Shown here: in pieces, positions 6,244-14,823 of the stretch
Layout of the letters: the number at the start of each line of letters is the position of its first letter
Position numbering within the stretch: position 1 is the first letter of the stretch
Source: a virus
IMG/VR virus record: IMGVR_UViG_3300037042_001249
Span: 1 to 38,612 of that record
Reading direction: 5' to 3' (one strand)
DNA: 38,612 nucleotides
Made by a program: the position numbers and the translations under genes
The notes under the pieces: model-generated
Databases searched by the model: none
What the model was told of the DNA's origin: nothing
What the model saw: only the letters and a program-made list of their open reading frames with translations

Positions 6244-6336
6244 ATGTTTTCTTGGTTTGGCATTGATGATGCAATGATAACAAGCGGTATCATGTTGGTG
6301 ATTTATGCAATTGTCGGCGGAGGATCTGATCAGTAA
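6244..6336 (+). CDS. 30-residue membrane peptide at the end of the plus arm
   Basis: GGAGG at 6235-6239 sits 4 bases before the ATG. The peptide has one hydrophobic segment (ITSGIMLVIYAIVGGG). Its stop codon lies inside the loop of the terminator stem at 6313-6350, so the last codons and the terminator share sequence. The 68 bases before it carry only a weak promoter candidate. It may be a lysis or membrane modulator, since it ends face to face with the holin gene. That is a guess from position. Confidence 0.5.
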   Translation: MFSWFGIDDAMITSGIMLVIYAIVGGGSDQ

Positions 6337-6350
6337 CCGCCGACTTTTTT
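6313..6350 (+). terminator. Intrinsic terminator ending the plus arm
   Basis: GTCGGCGG (6313-6320) pairs perfectly with CCGCCGAC (6337-6344) and is followed by six T. It is oriented only for plus-strand transcripts; the minus strand lacks a T run here. Confidence 0.85.
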
Positions 6351-6351
6351 A

Positions 6352-6543
6352 TCATTCATCCTTGAAAATAGGCGTGGTTGTGATCCACCGCAATACCATG
6401 TTGGCGAGCCCCACTGCCGATAAAACCAATCCAGCGTTTGCGCCTAGAAACGGCGTGATAAATTCGCCATTAGTTGCGATCCAATCAATCAACGGCAACG
6501 CAACGACTGCCCCATTGAATACGGCTGTTTTATATCCTTTCAT
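6352..6543 (-). CDS. Holin-like small membrane protein
   Basis: 63 residues beginning MKGYKTAVFNGAVV, with two predicted membrane segments (about 6-24 and 33-56) and a short charged C-terminus. This matches class II holin topology. The start overlaps the endolysin stop (ATGA). An upstream in-frame start would lie inside the endolysin gene and adds a non-hydrophobic extension, so it is rejected. It is the last gene of the minus arm and of the lysis cassette. Holins form membrane lesions that release or activate the endolysin. No sequence family was recognised; the call rests on topology and position. Confidence 0.68.
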   Translation of the reverse strand: MKGYKTAVFNGAVVALPLIDWIATNGEFITPFLGANAGLVLSAVGLANMVLRWITTTPIFKDE

Positions 6544-6971
6544 GCTGGCACCTTTCCTTTTTGCAAATCGGCAAGCGTGAGCCCGCCGGTGTATTGAAAA
6601 TGGGCAAACTCTCGAAGCTTGCCCGTCCATCGACCTGCCCATTCAAGCCCGACTGACTCGCCAATCTCGCCAACCTTACGCCATAGATCACCGTCCGGTC
6701 CTGACGTTCCCCAGACTGGCTTTCCGTTCCTAATCGGCACCACATCAAACGCACATCGCCAGTTATGCCACGATTGCCCTGGCTTTGCATTGGTCACGAT
6801 TGCGCCAGGCTTAGTTCGGCCTTGTGCAAACAACGTAGCCTGGCTTTCATGGTCACGATAGGTGCTGGTCACGATCAAGTCGATTCCGGCATCCTTGGCG
6901 AGCTTGAGAAACTTTTCGGCTCTTTCCTTACATGGCGGATGCAAGTCTGAAAGGTTCCGGCTGTTTATCAT
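6540..6971 (-). CDS. Endolysin, M15-family peptidoglycan peptidase
   Basis: 143 residues. This zinc peptidase is likely an L-alanyl-D-glutamate or related endopeptidase that cuts the peptide stems of peptidoglycan. Metal ligands are visible as H69 and D76 in SWHNWRCAFD (the family SxHxxGxAxD motif, with the usual Gly replaced) and H124 in EFAHF; E121 is the likely catalytic base. STYRD (36-40) and TLFAQGRT (47-53) are also typical of the family. There is no signal peptide, so export through the holin is expected. ATGA overlaps link it to the genes on both sides. Confidence 0.9.
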   Translation of the reverse strand: MINSRNLSDLHPPCKERAEKFLKLAKDAGIDLIVTSTYRDHESQATLFAQGRTKPGAIVTNAKPGQSWHNWRCAFDVVPIRNGKPVWGTSGPDGDLWRKVGEIGESVGLEWAGRWTGKLREFAHFQYTGGLTLADLQKGKVPA

Positions 6972-7249
6972 TTTCTATCCAGCCTATCAGAAACTTTCTC
7001 AAGGTTACGACGAATATCAACGAGGCTTTCTTTAATCTGCACCATCGCCTGATTAACTCGCTCATCCTGATTCTGATCAATCTGCGCCTGCACCCGGCGC
7101 GATTCTTCCAAAACCGTGAGTCTCCTATCAATACTAGACCACGCACCGAAACCTGTCAGGATGAACCCGACGAAGGTTAGAACGTGGCCTAGGTTGATTG
7201 TGGAGTCGAATTTCACCAGTTTTCTTTGGTTTTCATTGGGATTTGTCAT
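6968..7249 (-). CDS. Membrane-anchored coiled-coil protein of the lysis cassette (i-spanin-like or holin accessory)
   Basis: 93 residues with a polar N-terminus, one membrane segment at about 19-38 (INLGHVLTFVGFILTGFGAW), then a long charged coiled coil to the end (VLEESRRVQAQ ... KVSDRLDRK). An N-in, C-out anchor with a periplasmic coiled coil is the layout of inner-membrane spanins, but such proteins also occur as holin accessories. No outer-membrane spanin partner is visible nested in it. It begins 2 bases before the tailspike stop and overlaps the endolysin start. Confidence 0.6.
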   Translation of the reverse strand: MTNPNENQRKLVKFDSTINLGHVLTFVGFILTGFGAWSSIDRRLTVLEESRRVQAQIDQNQDERVNQAMVQIKESLVDIRRNLEKVSDRLDRK

Positions 7250-7250
7250 T

Positions 7251-9833
7251 TTAATAACGCGCCCTATCTGCCATTACTTTCCATGTGCCGGAACCTAGTG
7301 TAACGCTGCCGCCCGTTTCGTTCTGTACGCGCAGTTTGGTGTTGGTGCCGTCATAGTATGCGTACGCCATACAACCCTGAACGTCGTATGGAGGAGCTAC
7401 GCTGTATGCGCACCCAAATGCCCCGGCAACACCTGCTACTGTGGTCTCTACATACGTGCCATCGTTGATGGTTCCTGGATTCCAGACTGCCGCCCCGCCA
7501 CCAAACGCGCCGTCGTAAGTAACCACACTGCCCGTACCCGAATAATTCGTGACGTTCATATTCGGGTTTTGGTTCTTCATAACGCAAGACCCGCCAGCGG
7601 CTGGCACCCCAGTAAAAATAATCAGCCCTTGCGAACGCGGATCATACCCGCCAGTGCTGTACAAACGATTGTTTATAAACTGATGGTTTACGGACGATGT
7701 CGCGCTTGCGTAGGCCACGCCATAGATGCCACGCAACGGGTTGTATTTTTGCGTGATGATATTGTTTGAAAAATCCATCCGCAAAAAATTGATGTAGCCA
7801 ATATAAGCTAAACCGCCGTCAATTTCATTGTCGCGGATAGTGATAAGCGTTGGTGAATCATTGGCAAACATTTCCACCGACAAACCGTAAGTTCCGCCAA
7901 GATACCCAACCCCATCAAGATACCCATTACCCAAGTTCTTAATTGAATTGTTTCTAATAGAGACATTTAATTCCCGAATGAAAAGCCCAATACTTCCGTA
8001 CATTAAGGTGTTTTCGGAAATGTCGATGCTGTTAAACGAGCCGCCCGCAAAGCCTGTTTTGGAGATTGGAATGGCAGCGCGGATGTAATTTGATTTTATG
8101 CAATAGTTGTTACCAGTAGGCACAAGCCCTACATTGGTTTGACCGCATATGTTTGAAGAAATACAGGTGTTGCCAATGAGTTGAATATCTGACGAATTAT
8201 CGGAAGTTTCGATAGCACCAGAGCTAAAAGCAAAAGCATCGGTACTCAAACAATAATTGTTATTGATTTGCGAAAACTTAAACTTATTTACAGAGATAAA
8301 GGTTCGCGGGGAATAGATGTTGTTATTGTTGATTTGCGCCCCGATTACGTCGGTTGAAGATGTATATTCAATTCCCCAGCATGCACCCCGGATTGTGTTG
8401 TTTGAAATGATCAAGCCGGACTGATTGCTCATTGTCCCGGCAATGCCTTTAAAACGGGCATGAACGAAATCGCGGTAAGCGCCGGTGTTGTCTAACCAAC
8501 GCAGATCAATAGAATTCGAATCAAAACGTACATTGCTGCTGGTGGTGGTGCCAAGCCCGGCAAAACATTGCGCCACCGTGTTTGACAACATATCAACAAA
8601 GTTACAATTGACCGTCGAGGCGGCTATGTATCCATTTTTGAATGTGCAACTAGCAACACGAACTGAAGTGCAATTAGAGAAAAACAAAAACGAACCAAAG
8701 CTACCTGAGAAATCTTGTGTAGCGGATTCATTAACCAGCTTTACCAATGAAATTTTAGATATGTCGTATGCCGCGCCGGTATATCCAGAGATGGTGGAAT
8801 ACGTAGCATTTGGAACGATTCTTCCAGTCCCAACTTTGACTTGGAAGCTGGTCGCGCCGGTAATGTAATTAAAATTGCTGGAATACTGTGGGTTCCACTC
8901 CACGCTATCTCTGTAAAAACGCGGTGCGGCTGTGGCAACTCCAGAAGCAAACCCGGAATCAATAAACACAACGTACCTGTCTCCGGAGTTGATCGTATGG
9001 ATTGAAGAAAGCGCGCCGCGATTGATTGACAGCCCTGCGTCAGACGTAAGCGCCACTGTCACTACATTACCCACTTTTGTCGCAGTAGAGTTTGACGACG
9101 CCGCAGCGTTGGTGAGCAGTTCGGTTTGTGTGAATGAGTTGAAAAGATCGGCCATTGCCGACCCACTCAACACGACCTCATATTGTTGGCTATTTACCGG
9201 GCCGACAAAGTTCAGCGACACCGTGATATTGGTGCAAGATGAGAATGTCAACGCGGTGATGTTCGCCTGCGTCTTGATCGTGCCACCCGTCAGCAGAAGG
9301 TTGTTTTTGCCTGTGACGGTAATCCCAGAAGTAACAAGGAACACGCCGGGGAATCGAATCTCTGTGTATGCCGTTGCCGCATTGAGACACGCTTGGATCG
9401 CAGCGGTATCATCTGTCACGCCATCGCCAACCGCACCAAAATCTTTTACGCTCACAACATCTTGCATTTTGCTTTGTGATGTGCGCGACACTGCGCCAGT
9501 TCCTGACTGAACAAAACTAATGAACTCACTGCTGGTGAAGTCTGTTTCTTTTGGCGATGTATAAACAAACGCCCCGTTTTTGTCGCGCACCAGAATGCTG
9601 TAATCGCTGTTAGCGTAGAACCGAGCAGGGCTTCCGTTATAAATAGGGTAGCCGCCGCTGGTGCGAATCGGCTGTGCGGCCGCAATTGTCAGCGCAGCGT
9701 CCCAATAAACAGTAATCGGGTTTGATACCGGGTTTTGATTCGCTGTGCCGATGTAGATATAGGCATCATCCAGCGGCTGGCCGTCGGCATCGGTGAAAAT
9801 CGGAAAAGGTTGATTTACGGCGATTGCTGGCAT
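7251..9833 (-). CDS. Tailspike, P22-type head-binding domain plus beta-helix
   Basis: 860 residues. The first 110 or so (VNQPFPIFTDADG, YIYIGTANQNPV, NPITVYWD, IYNGSPARFYAN, YSILVRDKNGAFVY) match the head-binding domain of P22 gp9. Residues 127-150 (VVSVKDFGAVGDGVTDDTAAI) are the start of a pectate-lyase-3 type right-handed beta-helix. The rest has the Asn-rich, repeating character of a beta-helix and presumably binds and cleaves a surface polysaccharide. The start ATG overlaps the previous stop (TAATG); a start 63 bases upstream was rejected because the head-binding fold begins at the chosen Met. It is longer than P22 gp9 (667 residues). The C-terminal receptor part is specific to this phage. 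Confidence 0.93.
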   Translation of the reverse strand: MPAIAVNQPFPIFTDADGQPLDDAYIYIGTANQNPVSNPITVYWDAALTIAAAQPIRTSGGYPIYNGSPARFYANSDYSILVRDKNGAFVYTSPKETDFTSSEFISFVQSGTGAVSRTSQSKMQDVVSVKDFGAVGDGVTDDTAAIQACLNAATAYTEIRFPGVFLVTSGITVTGKNNLLLTGGTIKTQANITALTFSSCTNITVSLNFVGPVNSQQYEVVLSGSAMADLFNSFTQTELLTNAAASSNSTATKVGNVVTVALTSDAGLSINRGALSSIHTINSGDRYVVFIDSGFASGVATAAPRFYRDSVEWNPQYSSNFNYITGATSFQVKVGTGRIVPNATYSTISGYTGAAYDISKISLVKLVNESATQDFSGSFGSFLFFSNCTSVRVASCTFKNGYIAASTVNCNFVDMLSNTVAQCFAGLGTTTSSNVRFDSNSIDLRWLDNTGAYRDFVHARFKGIAGTMSNQSGLIISNNTIRGACWGIEYTSSTDVIGAQINNNNIYSPRTFISVNKFKFSQINNNYCLSTDAFAFSSGAIETSDNSSDIQLIGNTCISSNICGQTNVGLVPTGNNYCIKSNYIRAAIPISKTGFAGGSFNSIDISENTLMYGSIGLFIRELNVSIRNNSIKNLGNGYLDGVGYLGGTYGLSVEMFANDSPTLITIRDNEIDGGLAYIGYINFLRMDFSNNIITQKYNPLRGIYGVAYASATSSVNHQFINNRLYSTGGYDPRSQGLIIFTGVPAAGGSCVMKNQNPNMNVTNYSGTGSVVTYDGAFGGGAAVWNPGTINDGTYVETTVAGVAGAFGCAYSVAPPYDVQGCMAYAYYDGTNTKLRVQNETGGSVTLGSGTWKVMADRARY

Positions 9834-12259
9834 TATTGCTGCTCCTCTTGTTCCGGTTGAATTTGGATGCCTGACTGAATGGCAGATTGTAGCCACTGCA
9901 CGCGAGCATCGACAGAATCAGGCAAGCGCGCGGCTTTGGCGAATTCGTTGAAGGCCTTGCTCAAGGCGGTGCGCTGGATAATTTGCTGCGTGGGTTGGCC
10001 GCCCTGTGTAGCAGCTTGAATGGCAAATTCTTGAAACTCGGGGGAGGCAAACAGTTTTGCGGCTTTCTGCACGCCTGCGCCTTTGGCGTTTGACATGAAA
10101 TTTACAATGTCGGGTGCGATGAATCCGCCACCTGGCAATGCCGATGCTGCGCCAGTCACAAGCCTTTGCGCCGCACCGCTTGCCATTACCCTGCCGACCA
10201 TTCCCTGCACAGCGTTTTCACCAAGGATTTGATTTGCTTTGCCCGTGGTAGGAATCCGCGCTTGAGCATCAGCAACACGCCGCGAAACCTCGTAAAGATC
10301 GCGCGCCACCTGATCCCATTCTTTACCCATGATCTTGACCATCTGAGCATAAACAGGCGGATTAGCGCGCAGCCCACGGTAGACCTTGGTGTATTCGTTC
10401 GGGCTGAATACCGCCTCCGCAGCACCAGCGCGGCCAGCTGCACGCCCCGCTGTGGCAGACGCTAAAGCGGTCGCCAGCGTCTCCTTTTGCAATTCGGCAG
10501 GCACAACCTTAAGCAGCTTATTGAATGCCGCTGCATCGCCTTTAGATGCCGTTGCAATCGCGGTTTGCATACGTTGAGCGATGCTGCCGTCAATGTCCTG
10601 ACCGAATGCGCCGACGATGCGTTTTTCGAGCGCCTTTTGTTTTGCGGTCAAAAGATTGGCGGCACGCAATTCGCGGCGCGCTTCTTCCCCGGCGATAGAT
10701 GCGACGTTATCTAGTTGATCTTGAGCGAGTGCGCCATAAAGCCGTTTAAGGTCGCCTGATGCCATGTTTTCGTAAGGCGACTTCAGCCCGCCGACAGCTT
10801 GCCCAACGAGGTCTTTTTCGCGCTTCAAACCAAAATAAGTTAGCTCGCCTTTCTCCAGCATCTTTGCCAAGTTTGCCTCTTGTGGCGACATTCGGCCAGC
10901 CGCCCCGAGATTCACCTGCAAGTCATCAAGATAAGCTTTAAGGTTTTGCAGCTCCACTGGCGCGCTTTTCGGTACTGTCTCATCGATGCGTTTGTAAATT
11001 GCACCTGCATCGGCTTTAAGCTGATCGCGGTTTAATTTAAGCGAATCCAACACGCGCTGAGATGTAACGCCAGGCGCGGGCCTGCCTTCGATAAATGCCG
11101 CGTCAAATTGCTGCGAAATCTCGTCGGCACGCTCTACAGCACGCCGAACGGTTTTTTCCCATGCTGCTTCGGCCTCGCCAGCAACAAGCGCGCGAGTCAG
11201 TCCCACTGCGCTACGCACTTGCGGGTTATCGGCAAACACATCGAAAGGAAGGTCAATGCCGAGCCGTTCCGCCGCCGCCTTTGCTTCTGGATTGACTTGC
11301 GCAAGATCGGCAAGTTTTGCCTTTGCTGCGGCGGAACCCGGCAATACACTAGATGCCTTGCGAGCAAGGTTCAACACCTCGCCAACGCCGCCCGCGGTTT
11401 CTTCTACGGCTTGCGCTGTTGGGGTTGTCGCAATTGCTGCCTCGGGAATCGCAGCAGGCGCGATTTCACGCGCTGCTGCCATCGCTGGCGTAGGTTGCAT
11501 TGGTTCCACAGTAGGCTCAACGCGTGGCGCTGCTGCCGCTGGCTGTCTGCGCGCTGCTGCCCTAACCCCACGCACAACACCAGGCACTGCCGCGACACCA
11601 ACAGGAGCCATTGCCCCGCCAAGTGTTGCCGCGAGCTGCCCGAGGGTTCCTGCTCCGGCTTCCTGTGCTGCTTGCCCTGCGATCCCTGCACCAGCGCCGC
11701 CGGCCACTTGCAAAGCGGGCTGTGATGCCACCATGCGCGCGACTTGCTGAGTAATCGGTCGCGCTGCGCCGGCTGCCGCCTGCAAAGCCTGTCCAGCTGC
11801 TACGGTGCCGCCGGCTCCTGCCGCACCTGCTGCGGTGGCTTGGACGATTTTTTCCGCCTGCGTGCGCGGCTCCTGCACGCCGATGCGTGTGAGCATGTCG
11901 GACATTGCATCTGTCGGAAGTGTGTATTGCGTCCCGAAAAGGCTATTTATCGCGCCCACAATTGGATCGCCAACAACACCGGCAAGTGTAGCTGCACCAG
12001 CGCCGGCAACAGCGCCAGGGATCGCACCGACACCGGCAAACGGTGCGCCTGCTGCTGCGCCAAGTGCTGCCCCTGCTGCGGGCAACGCAAGGCCGCGAGT
12101 TATGGCACCGGCAACGCCTGCCGCGGTAGTCTTCGCGGGCTGCTGTTTTTGCGCATAGGCAGCTTGTGCAGCCTGAATTAATTGCGCATCCGTTGCGTTT
12201 TCCGGGCCTTCCAGCTCAATAACGCTACCGTCCGGGGCTTGCACTTTATAATTAGCCAT
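9833..12259 (-). CDS. Large Ala-rich DNA-ejection (pilot) protein, position of P22 gp16
   Basis: 808 residues. The N-terminus (YKVQAPDGSVIELEGPENAT) is a short beta domain common on phage ejection proteins. Residues 40-215 are very rich in Ala and Gly (membrane-prone helices), and the remainder is helical. By position before the tailspike, and by composition, it corresponds to the ejected virion proteins of P22 (gp16), which enter the cell envelope with the DNA. I see no lytic transglycosylase motif. Its stop overlaps the tailspike start. It is longer than P22 gp16 (609 residues). Confidence 0.75.
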   Translation of the reverse strand: MANYKVQAPDGSVIELEGPENATDAQLIQAAQAAYAQKQQPAKTTAAGVAGAITRGLALPAAGAALGAAAGAPFAGVGAIPGAVAGAGAATLAGVVGDPIVGAINSLFGTQYTLPTDAMSDMLTRIGVQEPRTQAEKIVQATAAGAAGAGGTVAAGQALQAAAGAARPITQQVARMVASQPALQVAGGAGAGIAGQAAQEAGAGTLGQLAATLGGAMAPVGVAAVPGVVRGVRAAARRQPAAAAPRVEPTVEPMQPTPAMAAAREIAPAAIPEAAIATTPTAQAVEETAGGVGEVLNLARKASSVLPGSAAAKAKLADLAQVNPEAKAAAERLGIDLPFDVFADNPQVRSAVGLTRALVAGEAEAAWEKTVRRAVERADEISQQFDAAFIEGRPAPGVTSQRVLDSLKLNRDQLKADAGAIYKRIDETVPKSAPVELQNLKAYLDDLQVNLGAAGRMSPQEANLAKMLEKGELTYFGLKREKDLVGQAVGGLKSPYENMASGDLKRLYGALAQDQLDNVASIAGEEARRELRAANLLTAKQKALEKRIVGAFGQDIDGSIAQRMQTAIATASKGDAAAFNKLLKVVPAELQKETLATALASATAGRAAGRAGAAEAVFSPNEYTKVYRGLRANPPVYAQMVKIMGKEWDQVARDLYEVSRRVADAQARIPTTGKANQILGENAVQGMVGRVMASGAAQRLVTGAASALPGGGFIAPDIVNFMSNAKGAGVQKAAKLFASPEFQEFAIQAATQGGQPTQQIIQRTALSKAFNEFAKAARLPDSVDARVQWLQSAIQSGIQIQPEQEEQQ

Positions 12260-12267
12260 GTTCGCCC

Positions 12268-13536
12268 TTATCTGATTACTTTAAAGCCGGATGGCATCGC
12301 CGGTACTTCTTGGGCCTTAGGTTGAGCAGAAGTAGTCGCACCCGGCGCTACTTCAGTGGGTGAGTAAAAGATATTCTCTGTTTTCAGCCCGTATCCAGTA
12401 GCAATTCTTTCAATTCCTTTTCTAACTTCTTTTTCTTTTACTGCTGCTGCTTCATAAAGCTTGTCAGCTTGTTTTTTGAACATATTTCTTTGATCGTCGG
12501 CCAACTTTTCTCCGCTTATAGCTTTGTTATATAAGTTTTGTATTCTTATTGGAATACTTGCGGCATTTGACGCACTTGCATACTCTCCTTCTCTAACTCC
12601 GGTCATTGGATCAAGAAGTTTCATAAAACCAAAAATCAAAGATATATCGCCAGCTGCCGTTTTATCTGACGCAAGAATGCGCTGGTGAGCCTCTTTTACT
12701 TCCGTGTAACCCTTCGTCTGATCGCTGTATTCCTTGCGGAATTTAGCTTCTGCCTCTGGGCGCTTATCAAGTGGAATCACGCCCGCGCCCATTTGTCGCG
12801 CTTCTGCCTGAGCGAGTGTGGCATCTGCGCCAGACTTTGCGGCAGCTGCACGTGATGCAGCAACAGCAGCTTTTGCTTGCTCCGTCTGTGCTTTTGTCAG
12901 ACCGAGATCGGCAGCAAATTTATCCGGTGCAAACTTATTGCTTATTTCTTTGCCGATAGCCTCTGCGCTTTCCTTGCGCATCGTGATCGGGGCCATTTCC
13001 ATAGCCCGTTTAGCCTCCATCATTTTGCTAAACGTTTCAGCAAACTTATCAGGTGCCATAATTCGAGAAAACATATCAATCGCTTGCACCGTGGCTGCTT
13101 TCGGGTCACGGTCAATCGCATCAACTAAAGATTGCAATCCGCTCACGTCCTGCCCTTCAGGAGTTGCAGCAATTCTTTGTTGCAGTAAATCCTTAGCAAC
13201 TTTTGCATTTCCAACGAATAGCGCGCTCATTACTGGCGAGCCTTGATTTATTTCGGCCTGTTGCCGTTTTTTATCAAGCGCACTCCATTGCGGTTCAATT
13301 ACTTTTTGATGCTCTGGAAAAAGCGTCATTACACGCAAAAATGCGTCTGGCGTTCCCTGTGTGTAAGCGTTTTCGATCTCGCCTCGATAAGCCTGCAATC
13401 GCTGTTCTTTTTGTTGCTTTTCTTGCGTCTGCTGTTGAAGCGCACGAATGGACGCCCCGAATTGCAATCCTTCGGCTAGAGATTTACCAATATCAACCTG
13501 CGGCATTGCTTCAAAATAATTTATTGGCTGAACCAT
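12268..13536 (-). CDS. DNA-ejection protein, position of P22 gp20
   Basis: 422 residues starting MVQPINYFEAMPQVDIG. After an N-terminal segment it is almost wholly helical with long Gln/Ala/Lys-rich stretches (LQQQTQEKQQKEQRLQ). This composition and the place between gp7-like and gp16-like genes indicate an ejected internal protein. The ATG at 13536 has GAGAGG upstream at a good distance. A TTG five codons earlier overlaps the preceding stop and is less likely. Homology to gp20 itself is not visible by eye. Confidence 0.7.
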   Translation of the reverse strand: MVQPINYFEAMPQVDIGKSLAEGLQFGASIRALQQQTQEKQQKEQRLQAYRGEIENAYTQGTPDAFLRVMTLFPEHQKVIEPQWSALDKKRQQAEINQGSPVMSALFVGNAKVAKDLLQQRIAATPEGQDVSGLQSLVDAIDRDPKAATVQAIDMFSRIMAPDKFAETFSKMMEAKRAMEMAPITMRKESAEAIGKEISNKFAPDKFAADLGLTKAQTEQAKAAVAASRAAAAKSGADATLAQAEARQMGAGVIPLDKRPEAEAKFRKEYSDQTKGYTEVKEAHQRILASDKTAAGDISLIFGFMKLLDPMTGVREGEYASASNAASIPIRIQNLYNKAISGEKLADDQRNMFKKQADKLYEAAAVKEKEVRKGIERIATGYGLKTENIFYSPTEVAPGATTSAQPKAQEVPAMPSGFKVIR

Positions 13537-13547
13537 TTTATTACCTC

Positions 13548-14258
13548 TCAAAATCCAGACGGCATGCGTAACCCTGTGCCAAGTTGGCCGCCACCGCCAC
13601 CGCCACCGCCACCGCCACCGCCACCGCCAAACCCCCCCATTCCGGCAACAATCGTCCCACCAATTTTTAGAGCATCACCGAAAGCTTGGCGCACTACTCC
13701 ACCATTTGCTAATTGCCCGCCCGCCAATGCAGCGCCGCGTTGTGCAAGCAAGTTGCCGATTGCGCCCGCGCTCTGCATTCCGGCCCCTGCCTGCCCAGCC
13801 GCAGACGCTTGACCGAGTGAAGTTAGCCCGCCCAGCCTTTCGTATTGCTGAGCAATCTGGTTCTCGAGCATTTGCGGACGGAATTGAGCGAGCGCTGCCT
13901 GAATGTTGCCGCCACGCAGGCCACCAGTGGCAGATGCACGTTGCAGCAACGCTTCTTCCCCTTGGCGAACCGCAGACTGGAAAAACGGGCTTTGTTCAAG
14001 CGCGCTTATTGCTGCCTGTTGTTCAGGCGCACCGCGGAGCCCGATTAATGACTGCTGCCCTTGCAGTGCAGGCTGGCCGGCTTCGACATATGGGCGCAGA
14101 AGCTCGGTGAGCATGTCAAACTGACGGCGCTGTTCTGCGATTGCTGCCTCAGCTGACCCGGCCTGAGTTGCCGCCGCACGTTCTGCTGCCTGCCCTTGTT
14201 GTTTGGCGCCAGTGATCCCGCCGACAATACTGCCAACTGCATTCCCGATAAAACTCAT
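13548..14258 (-). CDS. DNA-transfer protein, P22 gp7-like
   Basis: 236 residues (P22 gp7 has 229). It begins with a hydrophobic, glycine-rich segment (FIGNAVGSIVGGITGAKQQG), then has the family pattern EQRRQFDMLTELLRPYVEAG, SLIGLRG and ALEQSPFF, followed by Gln/Ala-rich helices. Such proteins are ejected ahead of the DNA and help it cross the envelope. Near the C-terminus lies a run of 14 glycines coded by a hexamer repeat, then a short tail GLRMPSGF. It overlaps the gp14-position gene by 4 bases. Confidence 0.85.
   Translation of the reverse strand: MSFIGNAVGSIVGGITGAKQQGQAAERAAATQAGSAEAAIAEQRRQFDMLTELLRPYVEAGQPALQGQQSLIGLRGAPEQQAAISALEQSPFFQSAVRQGEEALLQRASATGGLRGGNIQAALAQFRPQMLENQIAQQYERLGGLTSLGQASAAGQAGAGMQSAGAIGNLLAQRGAALAGGQLANGGVVRQAFGDALKIGGTIVAGMGGFGGGGGGGGGGGGGGQLGTGLRMPSGF
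13588..13629. repeat. Hexamer microsatellite coding poly-glycine
   Basis: Six perfect CCACCG units (13591-13626) with flanking partial units give 42 bases, read on the minus strand as 14 Gly codons in the gp7-like gene. Hexamer slippage would change the linker by two glycines without a frameshift. Confidence 0.95.
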
Positions 14259-14725
14259 TTTGCTGCCCTCCAGTCTTGCCGGGTCATGCCGAGGACATGA
14301 ACACTAACAAGCTCGCCATTTTTCATGCAGGCATCGCGGCGCGTGCCCTCGTTTTTGAATCCTAATTTCAGGCAATAATTCTTCGCGGATTCTAGGCCGT
14401 CAATGATGTATGCCGTGACTCGGTGAATATGCTTGTGAGCGAATGCCCACATAAGACAAAGCCGTCCAAACTCACGCGAATGTGGCAAAGCGCGTTTTGA
14501 CAGCATGGCATGAAGATCAAGCTCAACAAATCCGGATTCAATCACCATGAATGCGCCAACCTGATCGCCATTCAAGCGCGCAGACAAGTATTTCACGTGC
14601 GGGTGATTGATAGGCTCAAGCGGCCTGTGATCGTGACCGATGCGGGCAATGTACGGATCGCTGAACAGATCGTTCAGCGTGGCCAAATCTTTTACTGATT
14701 CGAGCGCCAGTGAAACCACAATCAC
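14255..14725 (-). CDS. GNAT-like / P22 gp14-position head protein
   Basis: 156 residues. The pattern of an N-terminal helix pair, a central beta strand pair (VKYLSARLNGDQVGAFMVIE), HSREFGRLCLMWAFAH, VTAYIIDGLESAKNYCLKLGFKNEGTRRD and a final strand resembles a GNAT acetyltransferase fold. The N-x-x-K/AKNYCLKLGF segment is typical of the acetyl-CoA-binding C-terminal half. In P22 the gene just before gp7 is gp14, a small head assembly protein (family DUF2824 as I recall it), so this is probably its counterpart rather than a free enzyme. CTAAAGGAG lies just upstream of the start. Confidence 0.7.
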   Translation of the reverse strand: MIVVSLALESVKDLATLNDLFSDPYIARIGHDHRPLEPINHPHVKYLSARLNGDQVGAFMVIESGFVELDLHAMLSKRALPHSREFGRLCLMWAFAHKHIHRVTAYIIDGLESAKNYCLKLGFKNEGTRRDACMKNGELVSVHVLGMTRQDWRAAK

Positions 14726-14823
14726 TCCTTTAGCAATTTGTGGCCGCTGGTCGCCTTAATCACTCAGCTTGATAAATTTTCGCACAAAAATACAGCAAAA
14801 CAAGGTATGCAATTTTTACATAA
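14726..14823 (-). promoter_or_regulatory. AT-rich intergenic gap, possible weak promoter
   Basis: This is the longest gene-free gap in the tail block. On the minus strand, TTGTTT (complement of 14798-14803) and AAAATT (complement of 14775-14780) are 17 bases apart, and TTGTGCG (half of the phage operator) abuts the -10, as at the two better promoters. The -10 match is poor. It could start the gp14-to-lysis transcript. Confidence 0.25.

Noticed and set aside
8932-9510. Plus-strand frame of 192 codons
   Set aside because: Antisense to the tailspike gene, with no supporting signals.
11108-11750. Long plus-strand open frames (up to 205 codons)
   Set aside because: They are antisense to the Ala/Gly-rich ejection protein gene, have compositions biased to Cys/Arg/Ala as expected of GC-rich antisense, and lack ribosome sites.
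13588-14258. Diversity-generating retroelement involvement in tail or ejection genes
   Set aside because: No reverse transcriptase gene or template/variable repeat pair is visible; the only repeat here is a simple microsatellite.
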